Assembly: GCA_024275415.1 (NCBI GenBank)
Contig: JAJRZD010000125.1
Span: 1 to 41,913 of the forward strand
Reading direction: 5' to 3'
DNA from: an archaeon
GTDB taxonomy: Archaea; Asgardarchaeota; Thorarchaeia; Thorarchaeales; Thorarchaeaceae
DNA length: 41,913 bases
The notes under the pieces are model-generated. The model saw only the letters and a list, made by a program, of their open reading frames with translations, was not told where the DNA came from and ran no database searches. The number at the start of each line of letters is the position of its first letter. The first letter of the stretch is position 1. Below are positions 25,189 through 33,971 of this stretch, piece by piece. Both the position numbers and the translations under genes were made by a program.

Positions 25189-27534
25189 ATGAAGAAAAAA
25201 GCGTACATCAAAGCCGATGAAGCCGAAACCAGTATGGGCGTCTTCAAAGGGCTTGAAGTCAGGATCGGACAGATCATTGACGACGAATGGGATGAACCCA
25301 TGGGTCCGACACCGATGCCCGGTCCTACCACGTTACGTTCATGGGATCATAAGTTGTTGACGAAATACACCGCCTCATACATGCCTTATTGTCAGGTCTG
25401 TTGCCTCTGTACAATGGGGAAATGTGACCTTTCCGGTGACAAAAGAGGGGCATGCGGTCTGGACATGAGAGGTCAGCAAGGAAGGATAGTCCTTGCCGCA
25501 GCCAATATCGGCTGTTCGGCCCACTTGGCCCATTCACGACATCTTATTGATTACCTGATCGAGGAATATGGGCCAAGGACGCGTTTGATCCAAGGTCCAG
25601 GTACTGAGATACATGCACCTGTATCACGACTAGTGACAGGGATGCGTCCACGCACTCTGGAGGACGCAAGCATTATCCTTGACTATTGCGAAACCCAGCT
25701 TGCTCATACTCTCTCAGCGACATCCACCGGACAGGAAGGTAGTTGGATGGACTTTGAGAGCAAGGTATTCCATGTCGGGATGATTGACCAGCTGTCTATG
25801 GAGATTGCTGATTTAGCCCAAGTTTCAACATTGGGAATGCCACAGGCTGACCCTGATGCTCCCCTTGTGGAATCGGGAATTGGCATGATTGACACAAACA
25901 AAGCGGTCATCCTGACGATTGGTCATAATATTATACCTGCAGCTTCAATCACTGATTACGTCACTGAGAAAGGATTGTACGATCAGGTCGAAGTCGGCGG
26001 GATGTGTTGTACTGCATGGGACATGACCAGACGCGACCAAAAAGCTAAGGTCATCGGACCGATATCATGGCAGCTCCGATATGTCCGAAGCGGACAAGCT
26101 GATGTCGTAGTCGTTGACGAGCAATGCGTACGAACCGACATTGTTTCTGAAGCAAAGAAGGTGAGTACTCCAGTCATATCGACGAGTGACAAGGCTGTAA
26201 TGGGATTGCCTGACAGATCAGATGACCCAGTGGACTCTATTATTGAGGAGCTTGTATCTGGGAAAATCCCTGGTGCTTACATCTCAGACCATCATAAAGT
26301 TGGTATCATCGCCACGAGAGTCGCGCTTGCTGTCAAACCGGCGCGCAGGAGAAAGCGGTTCTTCCCGAGTGCGAAGAAAATCCAGCAACTTGCTCAGGAT
26401 TGCAAGAAATGTATGGAGTGTGTACGTGCCTGTCCGAATGACCAGAACGTCCAAGAGGCTGTACTTGCTGCTCAGACCGGCAATATGGAACTCCTTCGCG
26501 AGGTCTACAATAACTGCATCGGATGTGTCAGATGCGAGTCTGCCTGTCCAAATGACTATGCCCTCCACAGCTGGATGGCCGCCGTATCCCAGGATAGTTT
26601 CAAGAACGAAACGCATGTCGTCCGGACTGGGCGAGGTGCAGTTCAAGACACAGAAATCCGCCGAGTGGGACAACCCATTGTTTTTGGGGAGATTCCTGGC
26701 ATCGTCGCCCATGTGGGGTGTGCCAATTATCCGGGCGGAGGAAAAGACGTACATGACATGGCTGAGGAGTTTGCTAAGCGCCGTTTCATCATTGTCACAT
26801 CTGGATGTGCCGCGATTTCTGCGGGGCATGTAAAGGACGAGAACGGCCAATCTATCTACGAGCGTCGAAGCGGGGAATTCGATGCTGGCTGTGTCGTCAA
26901 TATGGGCTCTTGCGTTGCCAACTCGCATATTGCCGGAGCCGCTATCAAGATTGCAGCTATCTTTGCAAAGAGGAACTTGCGTGGTAACTATGCCGAGATT
27001 GCTGATTACATCCATAATCGTGTCGGCGCGGTAGGGATCTCTTGGGGTGCTATGTCCCAGAAAGCAGTTGCCATTGCAGCAGGATTCTGGCGACTTGGAG
27101 TCCCTGTGATTGTCGGTCCTCATGGCTCGAAATACAGGAGGATGTTCCTCGGACGAGCCGACCGTGACCGTGACTGGATAGTCTACGATGCACGTACAGG
27201 TGAACGAATGTACACTGCCCCTGGACCTGAACATCTGTTCTATGCCGCAGAAACCGTGGCGGAGGCAAACGTTCTTACAGCCAAGCTCTGCATAAGGCCC
27301 AATGACACAGCCAAAGGACGTTCAATCAAATTGAGCCATTACGTAGACTTGCATGAGCGATATATGGGCTTCTTCCCAGAGGATGTCTGGAAGTATATTA
27401 GGCGTAACAATGACATACCCATCACGTTGAAAGACAAGATATTGGCTCAGATGAAAGAGAACAAATGGAAGGAACGTCCCATTCCGGATCCGACGATGCT
27501 CAAAGAGCAGATATTCACTGGAGGTGAGAAGTAA
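25189..27534 (+). CDS. cdhA: CODH/ACS alpha subunit (CO dehydrogenase)
   Basis: A 781-residue nickel CO dehydrogenase of the archaeal type. It oxidises CO or reduces CO2 at the C-cluster. The B/D-cluster region YCQVCCLCTMGKCDLSGDKRG lies near residue 75, and the two extra archaeal ferredoxin motifs CKKCMECVRACP and CIGCVRCESACP near residues 410 and 450. The later VGCANYPGGGK and GSCVANSH carry C-cluster ligands. The length matches methanogen CdhA. I chose ATG 25189 (MKKKAYIKADEAETS); an in-frame ATG at 25144 adds 15 poorly conserved residues. It leads an operon of cdhA-B-C-D-E. Confidence 0.96.
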   Translation: MKKKAYIKADEAETSMGVFKGLEVRIGQIIDDEWDEPMGPTPMPGPTTLRSWDHKLLTKYTASYMPYCQVCCLCTMGKCDLSGDKRGACGLDMRGQQGRIVLAAANIGCSAHLAHSRHLIDYLIEEYGPRTRLIQGPGTEIHAPVSRLVTGMRPRTLEDASIILDYCETQLAHTLSATSTGQEGSWMDFESKVFHVGMIDQLSMEIADLAQVSTLGMPQADPDAPLVESGIGMIDTNKAVILTIGHNIIPAASITDYVTEKGLYDQVEVGGMCCTAWDMTRRDQKAKVIGPISWQLRYVRSGQADVVVVDEQCVRTDIVSEAKKVSTPVISTSDKAVMGLPDRSDDPVDSIIEELVSGKIPGAYISDHHKVGIIATRVALAVKPARRRKRFFPSAKKIQQLAQDCKKCMECVRACPNDQNVQEAVLAAQTGNMELLREVYNNCIGCVRCESACPNDYALHSWMAAVSQDSFKNETHVVRTGRGAVQDTEIRRVGQPIVFGEIPGIVAHVGCANYPGGGKDVHDMAEEFAKRRFIIVTSGCAAISAGHVKDENGQSIYERRSGEFDAGCVVNMGSCVANSHIAGAAIKIAAIFAKRNLRGNYAEIADYIHNRVGAVGISWGAMSQKAVAIAAGFWRLGVPVIVGPHGSKYRRMFLGRADRDRDWIVYDARTGERMYTAPGPEHLFYAAETVAEANVLTAKLCIRPNDTAKGRSIKLSHYVDLHERYMGFFPEDVWKYIRRNNDIPITLKDKILAQMKENKWKERPIPDPTMLKEQIFTGGEK

Positions 27535-27539
27535 CATTG

Positions 27540-28082
27540 ATGCGTGCAACACCCTGGCAGACAGGAGAAATATGTGGCCCTGATGCAGCAAAGGCACTGA
27601 CAAAGGCTGCACAATTGAAACGTGACTGGCGCAAGACCAAGAAACCCCTCATGATAGTTGGCTCTCAAGCTCCCTCCATCAAGCATGGTCGGGGTGACAT
27701 GGTTGACTATTCAATCGAGCTATCGAAAGCAGCGAAAATTCCAATCGTTGCCACAGGAGGCGCGGTCAAGGCATTTATTGAGCGTGGATTTGAGGATGCC
27801 AAGTCGATGGGAGCAATGGAACTGGTCGGCTATCTCCAAGACCCTACTTGGAAAGGCCCCCATGGAAAGGGCCCCCATGACATGATTCTGACGCATAGCA
27901 TGCAGTACTATATGGAATGGACGTTGCTATCAGGCGTCATGAATTTTGCAAGGCATATCGTCCCTGTGTCGTTGAGTAGGTTCTACCAGCCTCACGCCAC
28001 TTGGAGCATGCCTAACTTGAAAGAGAAAAACTACCGGGATCTCCTCAAAGAGATTCTCGAGTTCTTAGGAGGAAGTAAGTAA
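27540..28082 (+). CDS. cdhB: CODH/ACS epsilon subunit
   Basis: A 180-residue partner of CdhA, with a family pattern of KPLMIVGSQAPSIK, IPIVATGGAVKAFIERG and a DP-TWKG segment followed by DMILTHSMQYYMEWTLL. In methanogens it forms the alpha2-epsilon2 component and may aid FAD or ferredoxin electron transfer. GGAGGTGA at 27520-27527 serves either TTG 27537 or ATG 27540. Only 5 nt separate it from cdhA, and cdhC follows at once. Confidence 0.92.
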   Translation: MRATPWQTGEICGPDAAKALTKAAQLKRDWRKTKKPLMIVGSQAPSIKHGRGDMVDYSIELSKAAKIPIVATGGAVKAFIERGFEDAKSMGAMELVGYLQDPTWKGPHGKGPHDMILTHSMQYYMEWTLLSGVMNFARHIVPVSLSRFYQPHATWSMPNLKEKNYRDLLKEILEFLGGSK

Positions 28083-28083
28083 G

Positions 28084-29490
28084 TTGTCGTTTGATGACCT
28101 GCCAATAGAAATTGGAGTCATTTATGAAGGCGAGAGAGTTCGCGGCAAGGACATGTTTGTCGAGCTTGGTGGTCCCAAGATGGACAAGAAGTTCGAGCTT
28201 GCGATAGCCCGTGATATGAACGAGATCGAGGACGAGAAAATAACTATCATCGGTCCCGATCTCAAGGACATGGAAGAGGGAAGTTACCACCCTTTTGCTA
28301 TCGTGGTCGAGGTGGCTGGAAAGGATGTCGAGCCTGACCTTGAAGGAGTCATAGAGAGAAGGATTCACGAATATGTGAACTTCGTCGAAGGGATGATGCA
28401 CCTGAACCAGAGATATGACATTTGGATTCGGCTGAGCAAGAAATCTTTCGAGGAAGGCTTCAACACACTAGAGTATCTGGGTAAGGTATTGGTTCGGCTC
28501 TTCAAGACAGAAATGAACATCATTGAGAAAATCCAAGTGACGTTCGTCACGGACGAGGCTGAAGTGGCGGCGCGGTATGACGACGCCATAAACAGATACA
28601 ATGAGCGTGATGCCCGTGCGCGAGGATTGACAGACGCAGAGGTGGATACATTCTACGGCTGTTCATTGTGCCAGTCTTTTGCCCCCACCCATGTCTGTAC
28701 AATCACTCCGCAGAGATATGCTAACTGTGGTGCTATCAGCTGGTTTGATGGTCGTGCAGCAGCTCGTGTCGACCCGAAGGGCCCGCTTTATGCGATTCCA
28801 AAGGGTGATACGATTGATGATTACCGTGGTGAGTACACCGGTGTGAACCAGATATACACAGAGAAATCCCTTGGAAAAGTCAATGAGGTATCGCTTTACA
28901 GTGCTTTTGACAAGCCGCACACAAGCTGCGGCTGTTTCGAGGCGATAGCGTTCGTCATTCCAGAGGTCGATGGACTTGGTGTCGTTCACCGAGACTTCAA
29001 GGGCGAAACAGTGAACGGTCTTCCATTCTCGAGTATGGCTGACTCTACAGCAGGAGGCAGACAAGTTCCTGGATTCCATGGCATCTCGATTGAGTATATG
29101 CGATCGCCCAAATTCTTGCAGGTTGACGGTGGTTGGAACCGCATCGTCTGGCTTCCAGACTCGATTAAAGAGCGGATTCTTGAGTTCATCCCAGAGGAAC
29201 TTCGTGACAAGATTCCAACCGAGAACGATGTCATGACGATACCAGACCTCAAGGCATTCCTCAAATCCAAAAGTCATCCAGTCGTTGAAAGATGGGTCGA
29301 GATTGAAGAAGAGGAGGATATGTCAGTCCCAGTAAGCACAGATGCGGATGGCGCAGTAGCAGTACCTGGTGAGTTCACGGCAATGGTGGGTGGTGTTGGT
29401 GGCGGTCTTGAGATCGTCTTCAAGAACGCCCGAATATACGCTGAGAAAGTCATCATCCGCCGAAAGGGAACGGGTGATAAGAAAAAATGA
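28084..29490 (+). CDS. cdhC: CODH/ACS beta subunit (acetyl-CoA synthase)
   Basis: A 468-residue acetyl-CoA synthase that joins CO, a methyl group and CoA. The A-cluster ligands are visible: Cys193, Cys196 and Cys205 (YGCSLCQSFAPTHVC) and Cys282-Gly-Cys284 (HTSCGCFEA). It has the short archaeal form, without the N-terminal CODH-contact domain of bacterial AcsB. It starts with TTG behind AGGAGG (28067-28072). Its stop overlaps cdhD in ATGA. Confidence 0.97.
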   Translation: MSFDDLPIEIGVIYEGERVRGKDMFVELGGPKMDKKFELAIARDMNEIEDEKITIIGPDLKDMEEGSYHPFAIVVEVAGKDVEPDLEGVIERRIHEYVNFVEGMMHLNQRYDIWIRLSKKSFEEGFNTLEYLGKVLVRLFKTEMNIIEKIQVTFVTDEAEVAARYDDAINRYNERDARARGLTDAEVDTFYGCSLCQSFAPTHVCTITPQRYANCGAISWFDGRAAARVDPKGPLYAIPKGDTIDDYRGEYTGVNQIYTEKSLGKVNEVSLYSAFDKPHTSCGCFEAIAFVIPEVDGLGVVHRDFKGETVNGLPFSSMADSTAGGRQVPGFHGISIEYMRSPKFLQVDGGWNRIVWLPDSIKERILEFIPEELRDKIPTENDVMTIPDLKAFLKSKSHPVVERWVEIEEEEDMSVPVSTDADGAVAVPGEFTAMVGGVGGGLEIVFKNARIYAEKVIIRRKGTGDKKK

Positions 29491-30674
29491 CCGAGCAAGA
29501 AAAGAAGACGACCCTAGATGAGATGTTCGGCGAGTTTGCTGAACTGGTTCTTGAGAATGTGACCATCGAACTGGACGAACTCAAGATTGCTCTCCGTCCG
29601 ATGATACAGCAAGTTGCTGCACAGGTCGCAAAGCCTGCACTTTCCTTACCAAAATCATTGATTCCAGCCAAGTTCGAACCACCATTCGGGGACTACAGCA
29701 CAAAAATCCATGAGGTCACGATTGGTGCGACCAAGGGCGAGGGAGGAACTCGCAGTAACTCGGTCACCATTGGCGGTCATGAGGCTCCTGCGTGGGATCT
29801 TTTCCAGTCCCCACCAAAGCATCCCCCGATAATCGCAGCGGATGTCTTTGACATGAAGATTTCCCTTGCCAAGGCGGTCAAGACGCATTATAAGGAGGTC
29901 ATGGAGGATCCTGCAGAGTGGGCAAAGCTCTGTGTGAACAAGTTCGGGGCTGATGTGATAACCCTTCATCTTATCAGTACCGACCGACAACTGAAAGACA
30001 CCTCTCCAAATGAGGCAGCAAAGACTATCGAAGAGGTATTGCAGGCTGTAAAAGTCCCTCTCTTGATCGGGTCTGCTGGTGACCCTGAGAAGGATGGTCC
30101 GGTTCTCGTGAAGGCAGCTGAGGTATGCGAGGGTGAAAGGACTCTCTTATGCTCGGCAACAGTGGATGTCTATGAGCCAATTGCTGAAGCTGCCAAGAAA
30201 CACGATCAGGTCGTACTCTCTTGGACTTCGCTGGACATCAATCAACAGAAGGAGCTCAATCGCCGACTCATTGATTGGTTACGCCCGGAACAAATCGTCA
30301 TAGATCCAACCACAGCGGCCCTGGGCTACGGTCTCGAGTATGCTTTCACTATGATGCAACGTATGCGTCTTGCTGGACTGCTTGGAGATAGTGAATTGCA
30401 GTATCCCATCAGCTCAGGCACCACTAATGCATGGGCGGCGCGAGAAGCGTGGTTGAAGGACGAATCACTAGGTCCACGGGAGTTGAGAGGACCGATATGG
30501 GAAAGTGTGACTGCACTTGCCTTGTTGCTGGCTGGCAATGACCTGTTCATGATGATGCACCCAGCAGCGATTAAGACTGTGCATGATCTAATAGATTGGA
30601 TGAAAGAGCGCAAGCCGGTCAAGGCGGATGACTATCCTGACTGGACCGCTATGGCTCTGCCGGAGGGAGTGTAA
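29487..30674 (+). CDS. cdhD: corrinoid/iron-sulfur protein delta subunit
   Basis: A 395-residue TIM-barrel protein, the small subunit of the corrinoid Fe-S protein that carries the methyl group to acetyl-CoA synthase. It shows FEPPFGDYSTKIHEVTIG, TVTIGG-like repeats (NSVTIGGHEAP), IAADVFDM, and the C-terminal YPISSGTTNAWAAREAW and MMHPAAIKTV. It overlaps cdhC by 4 nt (ATGA) and abuts cdhE, so all three are coupled. Confidence 0.95.
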   Translation: MTEQEKKTTLDEMFGEFAELVLENVTIELDELKIALRPMIQQVAAQVAKPALSLPKSLIPAKFEPPFGDYSTKIHEVTIGATKGEGGTRSNSVTIGGHEAPAWDLFQSPPKHPPIIAADVFDMKISLAKAVKTHYKEVMEDPAEWAKLCVNKFGADVITLHLISTDRQLKDTSPNEAAKTIEEVLQAVKVPLLIGSAGDPEKDGPVLVKAAEVCEGERTLLCSATVDVYEPIAEAAKKHDQVVLSWTSLDINQQKELNRRLIDWLRPEQIVIDPTTAALGYGLEYAFTMMQRMRLAGLLGDSELQYPISSGTTNAWAAREAWLKDESLGPRELRGPIWESVTALALLLAGNDLFMMMHPAAIKTVHDLIDWMKERKPVKADDYPDWTAMALPEGV

Positions 30675-32090
30675 ATGGCAAAGCTCGCAGGACCTTTGGA
30701 GATATACCCTCTTCTTCCTGGAACGAACTGCAAGGTATGTGGTGAAGCCAACTGCATGGCATTCGCTACGAAAATGGCTGAATACACGGTCAAGCTGAGG
30801 GATTGCACTCCTCTGTATGAGGAAGAACAATATGCTAAGAAACGTGTGAAGCTTGAGGAACTTATCCGTCCTCCGGTACGTGAAGTGACCTTCGGAACGG
30901 GTGAGAAAGCTGTGTCCATCGGGGGAAAGCTGGTTCTCTATCGACATGACCTGAGATACACAAACCCTACAGCATTCTTCATAGACATCTCTGACGCACT
31001 GGATGCAGACGCTTTTGCTAAGCGTGTGAGGGACATCGAGGAATGGACATACGTGTACATCGGACAGAACCTACGGCTTGATGGTATTGCTCTTCGGGGA
31101 GTATCGAAAGACCCACAGACATTTGCAAAGGCAGCAAAGAAGTTAGTCGAATTGACGGACTGGCCCATAATGCTGTGTTCGTTGGATCCCAAGATGCTCT
31201 CAGCAGCAGCCAATGCAATCGCTGATAAGAAACCTCTGCTATATGCCGCCACACTCGACACATGGTCTGAGGTTGGTGAGATTGCTGCGAAGCATGGGTT
31301 ACCTCTCGTGGCATACGTGCCAGGCAATCTGAATGACCTGGCTTCTCTCGCCAATACGCTACAGGCAATGGGCATCCATGACATTGTCCTTGACCCGGGC
31401 ACACTATCGCGTTCAGGTCTTGGGACTACAATCGATTGTTTCACGCAGCTTCGAAGGGCTGCAACGGTGAAGGACAATGATGTTATTGGCTATCCCCTTC
31501 TGTCTACTCCAATCTCTGTCTGGGCAGACTATAGAGAAGGTGAAGCTCCAGAGCTCACCAAGTGGGATGAGGTGCTTACGGCCGCATCAATGATAGTCCG
31601 CTATTCGGACATTGTGGTTCTCCACAGTCTGGACATGTGGACCAATCTCCCACTGACTTTCCTTCGAAGCAATCTCTACACAGATCCGGTGAAGCCAGTA
31701 GCCGTAGAACCTGGTCTGGTAAAATTCGGTGATGCAACATCTGATTCTCCTGTCATGTATACCACTAATTTTGCACTTACATATTTCACAGTGGAGAGTG
31801 ATATCAAGCAGGGGAATGTTGACACATGGCTACTGGTCGTAGACACAGAAGGAATGAGTGTCCAGTCTGCTGTTGCTGGAAGAAAGCTGACTGCTGACAA
31901 GGTAGCTGAGGCAATCCAAGAATATGATGTCGAGGAAAAAGTCAACCATCGTATTCTCATCAGCCCTGGTATGGCTGCCAGAATAAGTGGTGAAACCGAG
32001 GAATCCAGTGGCTGGACAGTCAAAGTTGGTCCTCGTGATTCCAGCGGCATTCCAAAATACCTTCAAGAAAAGAAGTGGCAGGAGGAGTAG
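30675..32090 (+). CDS. cdhE: corrinoid/iron-sulfur protein gamma subunit
   Basis: A 471-residue large subunit of the corrinoid Fe-S protein. The N-terminal [4Fe-4S] domain has Cys19, Cys22, Cys27 and Cys44 (LLPGTNCKVCGEANCMAFATK by position). It is followed by a TIM barrel and a C-terminal cobamide-binding domain that begins near SDIKQGNVDTWLLVVDTEG and includes LISPGMAARISGE. It reactivates and holds the cobamide that takes a methyl group from methyl-tetrahydropterin. GGAG precedes the ATG, and two hairpins close the operon after the stop. Confidence 0.96.
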   Translation: MAKLAGPLEIYPLLPGTNCKVCGEANCMAFATKMAEYTVKLRDCTPLYEEEQYAKKRVKLEELIRPPVREVTFGTGEKAVSIGGKLVLYRHDLRYTNPTAFFIDISDALDADAFAKRVRDIEEWTYVYIGQNLRLDGIALRGVSKDPQTFAKAAKKLVELTDWPIMLCSLDPKMLSAAANAIADKKPLLYAATLDTWSEVGEIAAKHGLPLVAYVPGNLNDLASLANTLQAMGIHDIVLDPGTLSRSGLGTTIDCFTQLRRAATVKDNDVIGYPLLSTPISVWADYREGEAPELTKWDEVLTAASMIVRYSDIVVLHSLDMWTNLPLTFLRSNLYTDPVKPVAVEPGLVKFGDATSDSPVMYTTNFALTYFTVESDIKQGNVDTWLLVVDTEGMSVQSAVAGRKLTADKVAEAIQEYDVEEKVNHRILISPGMAARISGETEESSGWTVKVGPRDSSGIPKYLQEKKWQEE

Positions 32091-32136
32091 TCCTCCTAGA
32101 AAGTGGGGTTCTCTCGAACCCCCTCTCTTTGTTTTT
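32080..32136 (+). terminator. double hairpin terminator of the cdh operon
   Basis: AGGAGGA-GTAG-TCCTCCT (32080-32097) spans the cdhE stop codon. GGGGTTC-TCTC-GAACCCC (32105-32122) follows with a T-rich run (TCTCTTTGTTTTT, 32124-32136). The second is the classic terminator form; the first may stabilise the mRNA end or add to termination. Confidence 0.8.
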
Positions 32137-32245
32137 CGGATACGAATACCCACAGATCCACAATCTATCGACATATCGATGAGTCTAAATGTCCTCATTC
32201 CAGTCTTGAAAGATACCGAATCTCCACTACAGACGCGAACAAGTG

Positions 32246-33058
32246 ATGTACATGCGTGAAAGATTAGTTATCTCAGTATCCGGAAAGGGTGGTGTCGGGA
32301 AGACAACCATTTCAGCACTATTGTCGAGAGTTCTATCTGAGAAGACGAGAAGGTCTCTCCTTCTTGTGGATGCAGATCCTGTCATTAACCTTCCTCGTGC
32401 CCTAGGCGTTGATGTCCCTGCATCTGTTGGAAACATTGCGACAGAGATGCGCAAGAGTATAGATGACGGCACCCTTCCCGCTTCTGCCGCAAAACAGGAT
32501 ATCCTTGAGGGACGCATATTCGAATCCCTTGTGGAAGGGGAGCGGTTTGATTTCTTGGCGATGGGGCGAACCGAGGGTGAAGGTTGCTACTGCTATGTGA
32601 ACCGGTTGCTCACACAAATCCTAGACCGTTTATCATTAAATTATGAGATAACATTAATGGACATGAGTGCAGGTCTGGAGCACTTCAGTCGAAGAACAAA
32701 CCGCAACGTAGATGTTTTGATCATCGTGATTGACTCATCCCGTGCAGCCTTTGAGGCTGCGCTCCGTATTCGTGATTTGGCAAAGGAGGTTCACATCGAT
32801 TTCAAGAAGATACTAATTATCGGAAATCGCATTCCTGATAATCTGATTCCTGCCGTGTCTACGGGCCTCGAAGACAACGGGTTGGATTTGGCCGGAATCG
32901 TTCCTACAGACAATGCGATTGCAGAGCTGAACTATCTCGGAAAACCAGTCTTTGACTTATCTGCGAGTTCGCCTGCCCTTCATGCCGTGGAAGGAATAGC
33001 CGAGGATCTTGGACTTTTAAGCGAGGTCACCTTGCTCAAACTCCTTGGGCAAGCCTAG
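32246..33058 (+). CDS. second CooC-like P-loop ATPase
   Basis: A 270-residue MinD/ParA-class ATPase with GKGGVGKTT, VDADPVINL, and a Cys-Tyr-Cys (EGEGCYCYVN, near residue 117) in the place where CooC has its metal-binding Cys-x-Cys. It is a diverged paralogue of the cooC at 24196 and lies 155 nt after the cdh operon terminator. It may load nickel onto a different cluster, such as the A-cluster of CdhC; this is inference. The start could be GTG 32243, ATG 32246 or ATG 32252; no clear Shine-Dalgarno decides. Confidence 0.87.
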   Translation: MYMRERLVISVSGKGGVGKTTISALLSRVLSEKTRRSLLLVDADPVINLPRALGVDVPASVGNIATEMRKSIDDGTLPASAAKQDILEGRIFESLVEGERFDFLAMGRTEGEGCYCYVNRLLTQILDRLSLNYEITLMDMSAGLEHFSRRTNRNVDVLIIVIDSSRAAFEAALRIRDLAKEVHIDFKKILIIGNRIPDNLIPAVSTGLEDNGLDLAGIVPTDNAIAELNYLGKPVFDLSASSPALHAVEGIAEDLGLLSEVTLLKLLGQA

Positions 33059-33085
33059 TCAAGGGCATTCTTTATTACAAATAAG

Positions 33086-33131
33086 TTAACCGATTTGGTT
33101 AATATGTGCCTATGGTGAACGATTTGGTTAC
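33086..33131. repeat. tandem GATTTGGTTA dyads
   Basis: TTAACC-GATTT-GGTTAA (33086-33102) is a perfect 17-bp inverted repeat. A second, imperfect copy, GAAC-GATTTGGTTAC, lies at 33117-33131; the copies start about 30 bp apart. They sit between the 3' ends of two convergent genes, an odd place for an operator. No gene of good length starts here. Confidence 0.6.
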
Positions 33132-33255
33132 ATGAAGAACACTATCATGCTCAAAAATAGAACACCATCCTATTTCGCTGACTTTCGGTGTTTCACAATA
33201 AAATAGACTTGTATCATCTTATCGGACAGTTCACACTGTGCCCTTTCATGTACAA

Positions 33256-33738
33256 TCAGGCTCTCGATCTCCGGAAAAACTGAGCCAGCCGTGAAACGGG
33301 CAATGTCTTTTTTGAATTGGGACATCCATCACAATCTGGGCGTCCACCACAGTTTTTTTGAGCGATATTTAGTGAAGTTAACAGGTTTCCGAACTCTTGA
33401 AACATCTCACTCTGATAAAATCCCCCTCTTACTATCTCCCCGTATTGATCGTAAAATAATTTTGCAATTCGTTGAATTTTGATTTTATTATCATTCTTGT
33501 CTTTATCGTCCACTAACATGACAAATGTTAGACGTTCTCTCTGATAGAAGTAGATTTCCAGTTCTCCAATTATTACACTTTCAATCACATGGCCAGTGGC
33601 ACTTTGGATGAATGATACCAAAGCACTAACCAATCCGCTAATCATAGTTTGGTCTTCACCAAAGGAGTGACACTCCCCGTAATTCGCGGTAAAAACTGGC
33701 ATTCCACTTCCATCTAAAACTATTAGATTGCGAATCAT
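33256..33738 (-). CDS. longin/roadblock-like small protein
   Basis: About 160 residues with a beta-beta-alpha-beta-beta-beta-alpha order (MIRNLIVLDGSGMPVFTANYG, then a helix DQTMISGLVSALVSFIQSATG by position, strands SVIIGELEIYFYQRERLTFVMLV, and a helix IQRIAKLFYDQYG). This is the profilin-type fold of longin and roadblock proteins, abundant in Asgard archaea. A C-terminal cysteine group (CGGRPDCDGC, about residues 129-138) is unusual. The A+T-rich codons differ from the neighbours. An upstream TTAATAAATAATAG (minus strand, near 33757-33770) could be a TATA box for a leaderless start; ATG 33750 is the alternative start. Fold assignment is by eye. Confidence 0.62.
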   Translation of the reverse strand: MIRNLIVLDGSGMPVFTANYGECHSFGEDQTMISGLVSALVSFIQSATGHVIESVIIGELEIYFYQRERLTFVMLVDDKDKNDNKIKIQRIAKLFYDQYGEIVRGGFYQSEMFQEFGNLLTSLNIAQKNCGGRPDCDGCPNSKKTLPVSRLAQFFRRSRA

Positions 33739-33915
33739 AACAAGAAACATAGTCTATTATTTATTAATACTATTGCCATGTTCTAAAACAACTCGCCTCC
33801 CAGCATATTCTGCAAAGTCCAACCTGCCAATTCGGAGTAGATAGCATTGAACAACAGTATCACTCTGCTGTCCCATTCTCGAGAACACGACTTCTATCGA
33901 TAGAGTCACGTTTTT

Positions 33916-33931
33916 CGAAATCTCTTTATGG
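33916..33931 (+). promoter_or_regulatory. BRE/TATA-like promoter of the CoA-transferase gene
   Basis: CGAAA (33916-33920) then TTTATGGTATTTTA starting at 33925 resemble BRE and TATA elements about 45 bp before the ATG at 33972, with a GAGGTAG ribosome site at 33959-33965 between. Confidence 0.4.
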
Positions 33932-33971
33932 TATTTTACTGATTGTCTTTTCTAATAAGAGGTAGCAGTGA

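Noticed and set aside
26284..27234. Long minus-strand open frame (316 codons) opposite cdhA
   Set aside because: It is a shadow of the coding frame of cdhA, with no family pattern and no ribosome site.
27851..27890. Tandem duplication of about 15 nt in cdhB (WKGPHGKGPHD)
   Set aside because: The family normally has a Gly-rich DPxWKGxxGxGxxD stretch here, so the repeat is probably part of a conserved segment and not a new insertion.
33132..33206. 24-codon open frame just after the tandem GATTTGGTTA dyads
   Set aside because: Short, without a clear ribosome site and with no hydrophobic or other telling pattern; left out as chance.
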